Shown piece by piece: positions 35,015 through 43,533 of a stretch of 64,000 bases of DNA (positions within the stretch are counted from its first letter, which is position 1; every line of letters starts with the position of its first letter). Source of the stretch: Litorimonas sp. (GTDB lineage: Bacteria; Pseudomonadota; Alphaproteobacteria; Caulobacterales; Maricaulaceae). The translations under genes were made by a program, and so were the position numbers. The notes beneath the pieces are model-generated. The model was not told where the DNA came from, searched no databases, and was given only the letters and a program-made list of their open reading frames with translations. The DNA is taken from NCBI GenBank assembly GCA_029936425.1, contig JAPYSU010000003.1, positions 124,001 through 188,000 of the forward strand. Reading direction: 5' to 3'.

Positions 35015-35173
35015 ATGGTGGACCTAGATGATAACAGCCCGACTGAAATAGATTTAGAAATGGCTCAACGTGCTCGCCTGTTGGAGCTGTTTAGCGTTAT
35101 TGAAACTTATGATGATCGTGCCTCTGTCATTACGTTTTGCGAGAACATTGTACGGGCGCAACGCGAAAGCTGA
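35015..35173 (+). CDS. Hypothetical small protein
   Basis: A 52-residue reading frame from ATG 35015 with acidic N-terminus and helical composition (DLEMAQRARLLELFSVIETYDDRASVITFCENIVRAQRES). No family is recognised. Amphipathic pattern and amino acid use look like a real protein, but there is no strong Shine-Dalgarno, only gag 12 bases upstream. Confidence 0.4.
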   Translation: MVDLDDNSPTEIDLEMAQRARLLELFSVIETYDDRASVITFCENIVRAQRES

Positions 35174-35802
35174 ATGGTCGGCTAAACCAAAGCTGCGATC
35201 AAATAGGCGCTGACAATGCGCTCCACCCGTCAGGTTGAATTAGATGAAGAGATGGGGCAAACTATAAATGCTCATGCTGTCTAGGTGTTTGCGGTTTTGC
35301 TTTATGGGTTTTGGGGTTGAATGACTTGGGCGTCTCCCTTCGCTAACGCTTCGCGCTGGGCTGGCGTGAACCAAGCCCGCCTTGCGGTCTTGGCCGTTCG
35401 GCCTTCATCCCTGACGCATCCCGCTGCCGCGGGATCATTTCAGGCGTCCGCCAGTCAGCAGACAATTCCACATCTCGACAACGCTTACCCCCGTCATTTT
35501 CGCGAAGGCGAAAGTGACGGGCGCCGATCACGGGTAGCTCATCCCGACTATTCGCCGGGGCTGACTCTGCCCGCGCTCTAAGCGGCGACGGGCTGCGGGC
35601 CTGCGCAATCACTGACCTCCGGCCAGGGGCCGCTTGGCGCCTGATACGCTCGCGCTTCCCACGCGCTGACGCTTCAGGGGTCGCTCGCTAGTGTCTAAAA
35701 TTCCGCCATGGCATATTTTTGAACCTAATCACAAAACTATGTGTCGAAAATTTCATGAAAAGAACACTTACATATAATATGCATACATATTATGTGAGTG
35801 AC
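35174..35802. other. GC-rich, hairpin-rich non-coding block
   Basis: From about 35320 to 35700 GC content rises well above the surroundings, and the reading frames present look random. A 13-bp hairpin (CCGTCATTTTCGC at 35491-35503 with its near-complement 35508-35520, tetraloop GAAG) and a string of short GCGCTT/TTCGCG repeats are visible. Blocks like this occur near replication or transfer regions of alphaproteobacterial plasmids, but I cannot name an oriT or relaxase gene. It is probably a relic of a plasmid-borne module that was joined into the island. Confidence 0.4.
35774..35793. promoter_or_regulatory. Palindrome upstream of the MarR gene
   Basis: ataatatgcatacatattat is an 8-bp inverted repeat with a 4-base centre, ending 9 bases before the MarR start. 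It is a good candidate for the autoregulatory operator. Confidence 0.6.
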
Positions 35803-36321
35803 ATGATTATGAAACAAGATGACCTTTTAGGAACACTCATCCACGATGTTGCGCATCTTTTGCGCCTCGACATTGATCGGCGATTGGTTGAACACAATCT
35901 GACCCGCGTGAAGTGGTTGGCGCTTGGAATATTGCAAAAGCGCGGAGCGCTGACACAGTCTGAACTTTCAGAAAGAATGGAATTAGGTGCGCCCTCCGTT
36001 GGACGTCTCGTGGATCGTCTCGAAGAAAGGGGCTTCGTGATGCGCGAGCAGGACCCTGACGATCGGCGATCTTATCGGCTTGTCCTAACGGATACAGCAA
36101 TGGCTTTGTTAAAGGAGCTGGAGGGTACGTCCACGTCATTACGCGAAGATACACTTCACTCCTTAAACGACACAGAGGTATCTTCTCTGAACTCGGGCCT
36201 TCTCAAATTGAAAAAAAATCTTCGATCCCGCGTCACGGTGATTATCGCCGTAACAAGCCTCACAGCCTTCAAAACAACAAACTATTCCGAGGCATTTTCC
36301 ACGATGGCAAGTGCCATCTAA
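35803..36321 (+). CDS. MarR-family transcriptional regulator
   Basis: A protein of about 172 residues. Winged-helix DNA-binding segment: LTQSELSERMELGAPSVGRLVDRLEERGFVMREQDPDDRRSYRLVLT. The start is at ATG 35803 (or 35809); the in-frame start at 35719 would place the palindrome inside the gene and is rejected. It is the first gene of a group with two CBS-domain genes and a small membrane protein. The ligand is unknown. C-terminal residues 130-172 are extra compared with a standard MarR protein of 140-150 residues. Confidence 0.85.
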   Translation: MIMKQDDLLGTLIHDVAHLLRLDIDRRLVEHNLTRVKWLALGILQKRGALTQSELSERMELGAPSVGRLVDRLEERGFVMREQDPDDRRSYRLVLTDTAMALLKELEGTSTSLREDTLHSLNDTEVSSLNSGLLKLKKNLRSRVTVIIAVTSLTAFKTTNYSEAFSTMASAI

Positions 36322-36336
36322 TGACAGGAGAACATC

Positions 36337-36795
36337 ATGTCACTCAAATCTATTATTGCCACAGATAAGAAACCTCTCATCCATTGCATGCCGTCTGATT
36401 TCATTGACGAAGCGATGTCAATGATGATTGACGCGGGGCGCAACGCCGTTGCCGTGATGGAACGGGGAAATCAACTGCGCGGTATTTTGACAGATCACGA
36501 TATTATCCGAGCCGTGCATGACGCACAAAGCAAAAAACAGGATATTGCGAAATTGCAGATCCAAGACTGGATGACATCCAAAGTCATTACGTGCTCTGTA
36601 GATACGAAATTAACTGAATCCTTAAGCCTGATGGGCAAGCATAAAATTCGTCATCTGGTTGTGACTGAAGCAGACCGCGCCATTGCGATTGTGAGCATTC
36701 GTGATGTGTTGTCCCAAATCCATCATAATGATGAACTCGAAGTGAACGTCTTGCGCGACATGGCTCTTGCCTCGCGTGGGATCATAGCGGCTTAG
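36337..36795 (+). CDS. Two-CBS-domain protein
   Basis: A 152-residue cytoplasmic protein with two CBS repeats: AGRNAVAVMERGNQLRGILTDHDII (first) and KIRHLVVTEADRAIAIVSIRDVL (second). Pairs of CBS domains bind adenosyl ligands (AMP, ATP, NADH) and act as energy sensors. It has a good Shine-Dalgarno (aggag). The neighbouring gene encodes a homologous CBS protein. Likely stress or redox-state sensing. Confidence 0.88.
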   Translation: MSLKSIIATDKKPLIHCMPSDFIDEAMSMMIDAGRNAVAVMERGNQLRGILTDHDIIRAVHDAQSKKQDIAKLQIQDWMTSKVITCSVDTKLTESLSLMGKHKIRHLVVTEADRAIAIVSIRDVLSQIHHNDELEVNVLRDMALASRGIIAA

Positions 36796-36820
36796 GCCTT
36801 ATCCCTGCTTGGAGATAAAG

Positions 36821-37303
36821 ATGACCTTCCAGCCCTTAATACCGGATAGAGCCACCAGCCTACCCATTTGCGCGCCGGGCGATTTTTTAGATGAAGCTTT
36901 GGAAATTCTGATTCAAGGTAAGAATAGTGCGGTTTTAGTGATTGAAAACAGCAATGAAATTGTTGGGATCCTCACAGACGAGGACATTATTCGCGCGGTT
37001 CAATCAAGATGTGAAGTTGGCGACTCAATCAACCGTGAACATGTGTTTGAATGGATGTCCACCAATCCCCTAACTACGGATATTGGAACCAATCTTGAAC
37101 AGGCTTTGTCATTGATGACACGTCATCAAATCCACCATTTGGTGATCACCAAAGACGGCAAACCTCTCTCAATCATCGGGGTAAGTGATGTTTTGACAGC
37201 ACTTCACGCTAAAGAAGAAAGATATGCTCAACACTTGCGCGGAATAATCGTGTCTTCTGTTAAAGACCTATCGGTCTCTCTCTCTCCTTATAAGGATAAG
37301 TGA
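36821..37303 (+). CDS. Two-CBS-domain protein
   Basis: A 160-residue CBS pair protein (KNSAVLVIENSNEIVGILTDEDII and QIHHLVITKDGKPLSIIGVSDVL). The start is ATG 36821, behind ggag; an upstream TTG in frame at 36809 overlaps that Shine-Dalgarno and is rejected. It is related to the gene just upstream, so the two arose by tandem duplication. The proteins may pair as heterodimers. It lies one base before the membrane protein gene. Confidence 0.85.
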   Translation: MTFQPLIPDRATSLPICAPGDFLDEALEILIQGKNSAVLVIENSNEIVGILTDEDIIRAVQSRCEVGDSINREHVFEWMSTNPLTTDIGTNLEQALSLMTRHQIHHLVITKDGKPLSIIGVSDVLTALHAKEERYAQHLRGIIVSSVKDLSVSLSPYKDK

Positions 37304-37304
37304 A

Positions 37305-37529
37305 ATGAAAATCTATTTTGGCGCCATTTTTGGTGCGCTCTTCCTCATGTTATTTGCGGGCATATTGACGGAAAGCTTAGTTTGGTTAGTTTTTGACTTT
37401 TTCCATGCTTCAAAGAAGGTGATAATGGGCGCTGAATTGGTCATGCTTTTACCACTCCTCGTCGCTTTTGGGTTTATGTTTCGGCATACTTTAGAAGTTG
37501 AACGAGAGCTCGCTGAGCAAGGTTATTAG
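37305..37529 (+). CDS. Small two-span membrane protein
   Basis: A 74-residue protein with two hydrophobic segments (residues 4-26 and 44-60) and a charged C-terminus (RHTLEVERELAEQGY). No family is recognised. It starts one base after the CBS gene stop and ends ahead of a Rho-independent terminator, so it is the last gene of the MarR group. Confidence 0.7.
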   Translation: MKIYFGAIFGALFLMLFAGILTESLVWLVFDFFHASKKVIMGAELVMLLPLLVAFGFMFRHTLEVERELAEQGY

Positions 37530-37611
37530 GACAATTTTTTGTCTTTAATCTATAGTTAGTATCCCAATCATATCCGAGTCGGGACAAAGCCAAACAGCCT
37601 TAATTCAAACT

Positions 37612-37638
37612 GTCGGCCCTTATCGGGCCGGCTCTTTT
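37612..37638 (+). terminator. Rho-independent terminator of the MarR-CBS group
   Basis: An 8-bp stem, gtcggccc / gggccggc (one G-T pair), with a 5-base loop, is followed by tcttttac. It closes the plus-strand unit that ends at 37529. Confidence 0.75.
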
Positions 37639-37736
37639 ACTATGTTCCCTCCTCGGGGGACGGCGGGAAGCGGTCGGCCAATCTGGCGACGGGCAGTCCC
37701 GCCGCAAGGCCTTTGGCCAAAGTCGTCTAGGTCTCT

Positions 37737-38015
37737 TTACATATCTGGTTCGAAAGTTGCCGCTGATTTTTTAATCCACTTTACGCCAGAGGGGATAAGA
37801 TCTTTCATTCGTCGCCGCGTTTTTTCCGGAGTAAAAACACCGCCGCCAACCATAGTCCACCCCGGTTGGTAGAAATGCTCTTCGGCGGGCTCAATGATGG
37901 CGATATCGAGATTTGAGATGCGTTTAAGAAGGCTGGCTGCGGTAGCGATTCCTGCAGAGCCGCCGCCGACGATAACGATTTGATGGGTCTGACTTGCGTT
38001 GCGAGTCTGGGGCAT
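37737..38015 (-). pseudogene. Truncated sulfide:quinone oxidoreductase-like flavoprotein
   Basis: A 92-residue reading frame, start ATG 38015 with GAGGAAAAACAA before it. It has the FAD-binding GGGSAG fold (HQIVIVGGGSAGIATAASLL), then IIEPAEEHFYQPGWTMVGGG, the SQR N-terminal signature. The frame ends at a stop about one-quarter of the way through a normal protein of about 420 residues, and the sequence beyond (37640-37737) is unrelated. It is a deletion relic at the island's right border. A longer start at 38120 adds no similarity. Confidence 0.8.
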
Positions 38016-38174
38016 TTGTTTTTCCTCGGTTATATTGGTTTGAGCGCTGTATTTATCTGCTTGTGAGGGTGTTCCATCGTGATGATGGCGCTGATTTGGT
38101 GTGGTCGCGGCCAAAGTCACAAGAATAGAAGGGCAGGTGAGGGCGCTCTCTTTACGCTCTCACCTGAAACGAAC

Positions 38175-38369
38175 ATGACCGACCAATTATTGACATCTCA
38201 GGACGTCCAAAAACTCACAGGCATTAAAAGTAGAGCTACTTTGTGGAAGAAATCTCGAAACATGAATGATCGGTTTCCAATGCCTTACAAAGATGGTCCA
38301 AAATTTACTCGCTGGAAATTGTCAGAAATTCAACAATGGATTGATCAGCTGGAACCTGTTGAAGTCTAA
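38175..38369 (+). CDS. AlpA-family excisionase/regulator
   Basis: A 64-residue DNA-binding protein. The winged-helix pattern is LLTSQDVQKLTGIKSRATLW, followed by FPMPYKDG-KFTRWKLSEIQQWID. This is the AlpA/MerR-like fold used as excisionase or activator by P4-type islands. It lies about 130 bases inside the right att site. It may control excision by the integrase at 3112. Confidence 0.85.
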   Translation: MTDQLLTSQDVQKLTGIKSRATLWKKSRNMNDRFPMPYKDGPKFTRWKLSEIQQWIDQLEPVEV

Positions 38370-38424
38370 TATAGAAAAACGTGAAGATATTGAATGATTT
38401 TACGAAATTGATTCGTTTGTCTCT

Positions 38425-38450
38425 GGAGGGAACTAAGGTGGGAACAAAAT
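38425..38450 (+). repeat. Paired repeats inside attR (candidate integrase arm sites)
   Basis: tggagggaac and aggtgggaacaaaat are imperfect and perfect copies of the ggtgggaaca unit found in tandem near the left end at 3060-3083. They lie 46-71 bp inside attR. Occurrence at both island ends suggests a recombinase-binding role. Confidence 0.55.
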
Positions 38451-38495
38451 AGATTGAGTTTAATTTATATATACAAAACAATAGCTTAATAGAGG

Positions 38496-38514
38496 GAAAT
38501 GGTGCCCGAACCTG
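38496..38514. repeat. attR: 19-bp copy in the intact tRNA-Phe
   Basis: Identical to the left copy at 2925-2943. Here it forms the 3' end of the tRNA gene, including CCA, so the crossover left a functional tRNA at this end. Confidence 0.9.
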
Positions 38515-38575
38515 GATTTGAACCAGGGACACACGGATTTTCAATCCGTTGCTCTACCAACTGAGCTATTCGGGC
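38500..38575 (-). tRNA. tRNA-Phe (GAA)
   Basis: The minus strand folds into a normal tRNA: acceptor GCCCGAA / TTCGGGC with discriminator A, a D-arm with GTTGGTAGAGC, an anticodon loop with GAA (38540-38542) and a T-arm with GGTTCAAATCC. CCA is encoded. It is the integration site of the metal island. Confidence 0.97.
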
Positions 38576-38726
38576 CCGGACCCCGCATTATGGGGGCTGA
38601 AGCGAAGCGCCTTATAGGGAAAGGCTTTTTACGTGTCCATGCCCAAAGACGGCAAAAAACAGGAAAAATATAGCGCCTGGTTTCTGATGAGTTTTTCGTC
38701 GGAATTATGCGCTTTTCCTTTGATTT

Positions 38727-38747
38727 TGAGAATAGTTCGCATTATTA
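38727..38747 (+). promoter_or_regulatory. Fur-box-like site upstream of feoA
   Basis: TGAGAATAGTTCGCATTA strongly resembles the Fur consensus (TGAGAATnATTCTCATTA). It ends seven bases before the feoA start. Iron repression of feoAB is the natural reading. Confidence 0.6.
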
Positions 38748-38753
38748 GAGGGC

Positions 38754-39038
38754 ATGACACTTGACCAGCTCAAACGAAAAACACCTGCAAAGATCACAGG
38801 ATTTTCCTGTGATAACAAAGCGTTGGAAACCCGTCTTCGGGAAATAGGTTTTGCTGAGGGTGATAATATCGAAGCTTTACATTTTGGGCTTTTTAATCGC
38901 AATCCCATTTCCGTGCGCCTGAATGGCGCCATAATAGCTCTTCGCCGCGCTGATGCGTCAGCGATTACATTAGAACTGATTGAGCGTTCAGCAAATCCCA
39001 TAGATATAAATATGGCTCGCGATTCCCGCGTCGCATAA
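38754..39038 (+). CDS. feoA: Ferrous iron transport protein FeoA
   Basis: A 94-residue SH3-like protein with the FeoA pattern: ETRLREIGFAEGDNIEALHFG and PISVRLNGAIIALRRADAS. It is a small cytoplasmic partner of FeoB. Three bases separate it from feoB. A Fur-like site lies directly upstream. The C-terminus (NMARDSRVA) is slightly longer than in E. coli FeoA. Confidence 0.93.
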   Translation: MTLDQLKRKTPAKITGFSCDNKALETRLREIGFAEGDNIEALHFGLFNRNPISVRLNGAIIALRRADASAITLELIERSANPIDINMARDSRVA

Positions 39039-39041
39039 TCC

Positions 39042-40922
39042 ATGGATATTACGACTAGGCCTGAAAGCGGAGTGGTTACGCCCATTTTCGCAGAAAAAAC
39101 CTTGCGGCTGGCTTTGCTGGGGGCACCGAATTGCGGGAAGACGTCTCTTTTTAATGCGCTGACCGGCGGTAGAGCGAAAATCGCTAACTATCCCGGCGTA
39201 ACGGTTGAGTACCGAATCGGTCATTTCGAGCTGCCCAGTGGGCAGGAGGTCGAGCTTCTTGACCTTCCGGGTGTCTACGGAGATTGCGGCCATTCTATGG
39301 ATGAACGCGTGGCGCTTGATGCGGTCAGGGGCAATCTCGAAGGCCAGCGCGCCCCCGATGCCTTATTGGTTGTCATGGACGCCTCCAATATTTCGACTCA
39401 CTTACACAATATTCTGCAAGCCAAACAACATGGTCTTCCGATTGTCCTTGTTTTGAACATGATGGACATGGCTGCCCGGGACGGTATGACGATTGATATC
39501 GCAGGGCTGGAAGACTCCCTCGGCGTAACGGTCATTTCATGTGTGGCTGTACGGGCTTCCGGACGAAGCCAACTTATTGAGTTTCTGAATAGCTGGGCGC
39601 CAGAGGTTTTCTCTGGCAAGGCCCGTATTGCAGCGCCGCCAACAGATGACTTGAAGATACTTCAAGCTCAAGCCAGATCTATTACCGCGACAACGGTTAA
39701 GCGCGTCAAAAAAGTTGAAACCTTTACACAACGCATTGATCAATTCGTCATGAACCCGATTTTGGGGTTATTAATTTTATTTGGCATCTTATTTTTGATG
39801 TTCCAGGCCGTCTATTCCTGGTCGGCTCCGATGATTGAAGGGATTGAGGCTGGTTTCGGATGGCTGCAGGGCTTGGTCGACGCCATTCTTCCCGAAGGCT
39901 GGGTGAGATCTCTGATTAGTAGCGGCATTATTGCCGGTGTTGGGAGCGTCATCGTGTTCCTTCCCCAGATCGTCATATTATTTGCCTTTATCCTCCTTTT
40001 GGAAGCGTCGGGCTATATGGCGCGTGCCGCCTTTCTCGTGGATACTCTCATGGCAAAAGTGGGGCTGAACGGACGCGCGTTTATACCTCTGCTCTCCAGT
40101 TTTGCCTGTGCTATTCCCGGGATTATGGCGGCTCGGACAGTCGAGCAGGAAAGAGATCGTCTGACGACCATCATGATCGCGCCGCTCATGACCTGCTCGG
40201 CCCGTTGGCCTGTTTACTTTCTGATTATCGGGGCCTTCATTCCGGCCGAAAAAGTAGGTGTCTTTAACCTTCAGGGTTTGGTGGCATTTGGTCTCGTGAT
40301 TTCGGGAATCCTTTTTGCTGTCATCATGGCGTTTATCTTCAAAAAAACGCTTATGCGCGGCGAATCCTCCAACCTTTTGATTGAGTTACCGAGCTATAAA
40401 ATGCCGGTCTTCAAGGATTACCTCCAAGGATTATGGGACCGGGCGGCTATTTTTATGTCCCGTGCGGGTCGCATCATTCTTCCCGCCTCTATTCTTATCT
40501 GGTTTTTGGCGAGTTACCCGGCGAATGCGACGAATATTCGAGAAACCTTTGCCGGAAAAATCGGAAGTGTTCTGGAGCCGCTTTTGGCCCCAATCGGGTT
40601 CAATCTTGAAATTTCTATCAGTTTGATTCCAGCCATGGCGGCGAGGGAAGTGGCTGTCGGCTCTCTGGCCACCATCTATTCTCTTGGGGAACAGGATGTA
40701 GACGGCCTTGGAACAATGCTTCAATCCGCTTGGTCCCTGCCGACCGCATTGGCCTTTTTGGTCTGGTTTGTATTTGCTCCACAATGCCTCTCGACCTTTG
40801 CGATTATCAAGAAAGAAACCAATAGCTGGAAATGGCCTCTCTTTGCTTTTGGTTATCTTTTTGTCCTGGCTTATATCGCCGCTGGCGTAACTTATCATTC
40901 AGCGGTTGCATTCGGACTTTAA
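39042..40922 (+). CDS. feoB: Ferrous iron transporter FeoB
   Basis: A 626-residue permease. The N-terminal G domain has G1 GAPNCGKTS (27-35), NYPGVTVEY (G2), DLPGVYG (G3) and NMMD (G4). The C-terminal half has the Gate regions with PCSARWP-like CSARWPVYF and CLSTFAIIKKE. It imports Fe(II). It is shorter than E. coli FeoB (773 residues) because the loop and C-terminal FeoC-like extensions are missing, as in many alphaproteobacteria. It lies right beside the intact tRNA-Phe and belongs to the chromosomal flank. Confidence 0.95.
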   Translation: MDITTRPESGVVTPIFAEKTLRLALLGAPNCGKTSLFNALTGGRAKIANYPGVTVEYRIGHFELPSGQEVELLDLPGVYGDCGHSMDERVALDAVRGNLEGQRAPDALLVVMDASNISTHLHNILQAKQHGLPIVLVLNMMDMAARDGMTIDIAGLEDSLGVTVISCVAVRASGRSQLIEFLNSWAPEVFSGKARIAAPPTDDLKILQAQARSITATTVKRVKKVETFTQRIDQFVMNPILGLLILFGILFLMFQAVYSWSAPMIEGIEAGFGWLQGLVDAILPEGWVRSLISSGIIAGVGSVIVFLPQIVILFAFILLLEASGYMARAAFLVDTLMAKVGLNGRAFIPLLSSFACAIPGIMAARTVEQERDRLTTIMIAPLMTCSARWPVYFLIIGAFIPAEKVGVFNLQGLVAFGLVISGILFAVIMAFIFKKTLMRGESSNLLIELPSYKMPVFKDYLQGLWDRAAIFMSRAGRIILPASILIWFLASYPANATNIRETFAGKIGSVLEPLLAPIGFNLEISISLIPAMAAREVAVGSLATIYSLGEQDVDGLGTMLQSAWSLPTALAFLVWFVFAPQCLSTFAIIKKETNSWKWPLFAFGYLFVLAYIAAGVTYHSAVAFGL

Positions 40923-41064
40923 TCCATAGAAGGCAGTATTTGACAGCGCTGTCATATCATTTTACTTCAGCACCTCGTCTGGAACGCCCTGTTAATTTAT
41001 GACAAGGTGCGGCACAAATAATATGTGACTCGCGCTCCAGCTGAGACTTTTTACAGGAAATACC

Positions 41065-43059
41065 ATGACTGAGCTTTCAAAATCCCAGCAAGAACACCGG
41101 GATATGTCCAATGCGATTGCAGCGCTTTCTATGGATGCTGTGCAAAAAGCTAATTCGGGCCATCCGGGCATGCCTATGGGGATGGCAGATGCCGCAACGG
41201 TTCTGTTTTCAAAGTTTTTGAAATTTGATCCGTCCGACCCAAATTGGACCGATCGGGATCGTTTCATTCTATCTGCGGGCCATGGGTCTATGTTGATCTA
41301 TAGCCTGCTGCATCTCACAGGCTATGATGCGGTTACGATGGAGCAGATAAAGAATTTCCGTCAATTAGGCTCGATTACAGCAGGGCATCCGGAATATGGT
41401 CACGTGCCGGGCGTGGAGACAACGACAGGGCCGCTCGGGCAGGGAATTTCCAACGCGGTTGGATTTGCTTTGGCCGAACGTCATCTTAACGCGCGCTATG
41501 GCGACGAGCTTGTCGATCACCGAACTTATGTAATCGCAGGTGACGGATGCCTCATGGAAGGGATTAGCCAGGAAACTATTTCTTTGGCGGGGCATTTGAA
41601 ATTAAACCGCCTTACAGTGCTTTGGGACGATAACAACATTACCATTGACGGCCCGGTTTCCCTTTCGGATTCAACAAATCAGAAAAAACGATTTGAGGCG
41701 TCAGGCTGGAAAGTTATTGAAATTGACGGCCATGATCAAAATCAGGTTGAAAGCGCTCTCAGTGAGGCACAGAAATCTGACAAACCTACCATGATTGCGT
41801 GCAAAACAGCAATTGGGAAAGGCGCTCCAAACAAAGAGGGGACGAATAAAGCTCACGGCGCGCCATTGGGAGATGACGAGATTGCGGCAACAAGAGACGC
41901 CAGAGGGTGGTCACATCCTCCTTTTGAAATACCGGAATCTGTCTATGACCTCTGGAAGCGGCCCGGCCAAGAAGGTCAAAAAGCCCACGAAGAATGGAAA
42001 GGCCGATTGGAAAATTCCAGCCATGCGGCTGAATTCAAGCGGACCATGTCCGGCGAGCTTAATGAAGGATGGCTGGATAAATTTCAGGCTTATAAAGACA
42101 CGGTCGCCTCGGATAAGCCGAATATGGCGACCCGCGTCTCTTCCAATAAAGCGCTGATCCCGTTAACAGAGGCCCTATCCGATATGATTTCCGGGTCTGC
42201 GGATTTGGAAGGCTCAAATAAAACCAAAACGCCTGCAACGTCACAGGAAATTCAGGCGGGTGACTATGCAGGCCGATATATCAATTACGGGGTTCGTGAA
42301 CATGGTATGGCCGCCTGTATGAACGGCTTGGCCCTTCATGGCGGCATCCTGCCCTATTCCGGCCTTTTCATGGTCTTTATGGATTATTGTCGTCCTTCCG
42401 TTCGGCTTGCCGCTCTCATGCAAATTCAGACGATATATGTGGCAACTCACGACTCTATTGGTGTGGGCGAGGATGGACCAACGCATCAACCTGTTGAACA
42501 TCTGGCGTCTCTGCGCGCCATTCCTAACACGTTTACGTATCGCCCTGCAGACGCTCTGGAAGCCGCAGAGTGCTGGGAACTTGCCGTCCGGCGCAAGAAT
42601 GGCCCGTCTATTTTGGCTCTGACACGTCAAAACGTTCCGGCTGTGAGAGATGACGCGACCAAGAATATGTGTGAGCGCGGCGGATATGTTCTCAAGCCCG
42701 GGAAAGGCAAAGATGACATCGTTTTGATCGCGTCCGGTTCCGAAGTTCACTTAGCCGTCGAAGCTCATGAAGAGCTTGAGAAACAAGGTATTTCAGCCCG
42801 TGTGGTGTCCATGCCTTGTCTGGATGTCTTTGAAGAGCAGGAAGACAGTTACTTCCGCTCAGTGCTGGGTAACGACCTGCCGAAAATTGTCATTGAGGCC
42901 GGAATACGCCAAGGCTGGGACGCCCTCATTGGTCGGGATGGAGGCTTTATCGGAATGGACAGTTTTGGAGCTTCGGCTCCAGGAGCCGAGCTTTTCCCGC
43001 ATTTTGGGATTACGACCGAGGCGATTGTCAAAATGGCGCTCGAAAAAGTTAAAGGTTAG
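41065..43059 (+). CDS. tkt: Transketolase
   Basis: A 664-residue thiamine-diphosphate enzyme of the pentose phosphate/Calvin pathway, exchanging two-carbon units between sugar phosphates. Conserved segments: NSGHPGMPMGMA, GPLGQGISNAVG (ThDP/Mg site GDGCLMEG) and the Pyr domain HDSIGVGEDGPTHQP. Shine-Dalgarno caggaaa. It lies three bases before a DUF442 gene. Length is normal. Confidence 0.96.
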   Translation: MTELSKSQQEHRDMSNAIAALSMDAVQKANSGHPGMPMGMADAATVLFSKFLKFDPSDPNWTDRDRFILSAGHGSMLIYSLLHLTGYDAVTMEQIKNFRQLGSITAGHPEYGHVPGVETTTGPLGQGISNAVGFALAERHLNARYGDELVDHRTYVIAGDGCLMEGISQETISLAGHLKLNRLTVLWDDNNITIDGPVSLSDSTNQKKRFEASGWKVIEIDGHDQNQVESALSEAQKSDKPTMIACKTAIGKGAPNKEGTNKAHGAPLGDDEIAATRDARGWSHPPFEIPESVYDLWKRPGQEGQKAHEEWKGRLENSSHAAEFKRTMSGELNEGWLDKFQAYKDTVASDKPNMATRVSSNKALIPLTEALSDMISGSADLEGSNKTKTPATSQEIQAGDYAGRYINYGVREHGMAACMNGLALHGGILPYSGLFMVFMDYCRPSVRLAALMQIQTIYVATHDSIGVGEDGPTHQPVEHLASLRAIPNTFTYRPADALEAAECWELAVRRKNGPSILALTRQNVPAVRDDATKNMCERGGYVLKPGKGKDDIVLIASGSEVHLAVEAHEELEKQGISARVVSMPCLDVFEEQEDSYFRSVLGNDLPKIVIEAGIRQGWDALIGRDGGFIGMDSFGASAPGAELFPHFGITTEAIVKMALEKVKG

Positions 43060-43062
43060 ATC

Positions 43063-43494
43063 ATGTATGAATTGCCCGGGGATGTATTTGTATGCGGACA
43101 ACTGCTCCCTGCGCAATTAGAGGCCTTGAAAGATCAAGGCATACAAAGTTTCATAAATAACCGTCCTGACCAAGAAGCGCCGCTCCAGCCTTTATCCGAA
43201 GATATGGAAGGAGCGGCGCAGGATTTATCCGTCGATTACCACTATATCCCTATGCTGGGCGGGCTGACATCTGATCTGATTGAAGCCAGCTCGAAGGCTT
43301 ATGAAAATACGCCCCGTCCTATCGTTGCTTTTTGCGCAAGCGGGATGCGTTCAGCCGCATTGTGGGCCTTTGCACATGTAAAAACTCTAGGATCTGACGC
43401 TGTTATCAAAGCTTTAGAGGACACGCCCTATAATCTGTCTCAAATTTATCCGCTCTTGAAGGACTTCGAGAAAAAGGCAAAAGACTCAGACTAG
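43063..43494 (+). CDS. DUF442/TIGR01244 phosphatase-like protein
   Basis: A 143-residue protein of the family that forms the N-terminal half of Blh-type enzymes. C91-ASGM-R96 matches the phosphatase-loop CxxxxR, and DVFVCGQLLPAQLEALKDQGIQSFINNRPDQE is the family opening. It may be a small dual-specificity-type phosphatase or a persulfide-linked protein. A SulP transporter gene follows, so a sulfur-oxyanion link is possible. Confidence 0.8.
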   Translation: MYELPGDVFVCGQLLPAQLEALKDQGIQSFINNRPDQEAPLQPLSEDMEGAAQDLSVDYHYIPMLGGLTSDLIEASSKAYENTPRPIVAFCASGMRSAALWAFAHVKTLGSDAVIKALEDTPYNLSQIYPLLKDFEKKAKDSD

Positions 43495-43533
43495 GAAATG
43501 AGGGCATTCCATGACGCTTCAGGACTTTGACTT

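Larger units (their letters stand above)
2925..38514. mobile_element. Genomic island integrated in tRNA-Phe (metal-resistance island)
   Basis: About 35.6 kb lies between 19-bp direct repeats derived from the 3' end of tRNA-Phe. A P4-type tyrosine integrase sits 168 bp inside the left end, and an AlpA-like regulator sits just inside the right end beside the intact tRNA. The cargo is almost entirely copper, cobalt-zinc-cadmium and nickel-cobalt defence, plus several decayed genes. I see no conjugation genes, so it is at most mobilizable. The 52-residue reading frame and the GC-rich block near 35 kb are the only candidates for transfer-related sequence. Both flanks are ordinary core genes. Confidence 0.88.

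Noticed and set aside
35321..35612. Two overlapping reading frames in the GC-rich block
   Set aside because: They arise from stop-codon scarcity in GC-rich sequence. Repetitive Arg/Pro/Ala composition, no start signals.
37642..37872. A 76-codon plus-strand frame over the SQR remnant
   Set aside because: It is the shadow of the truncated flavoprotein on the other strand.
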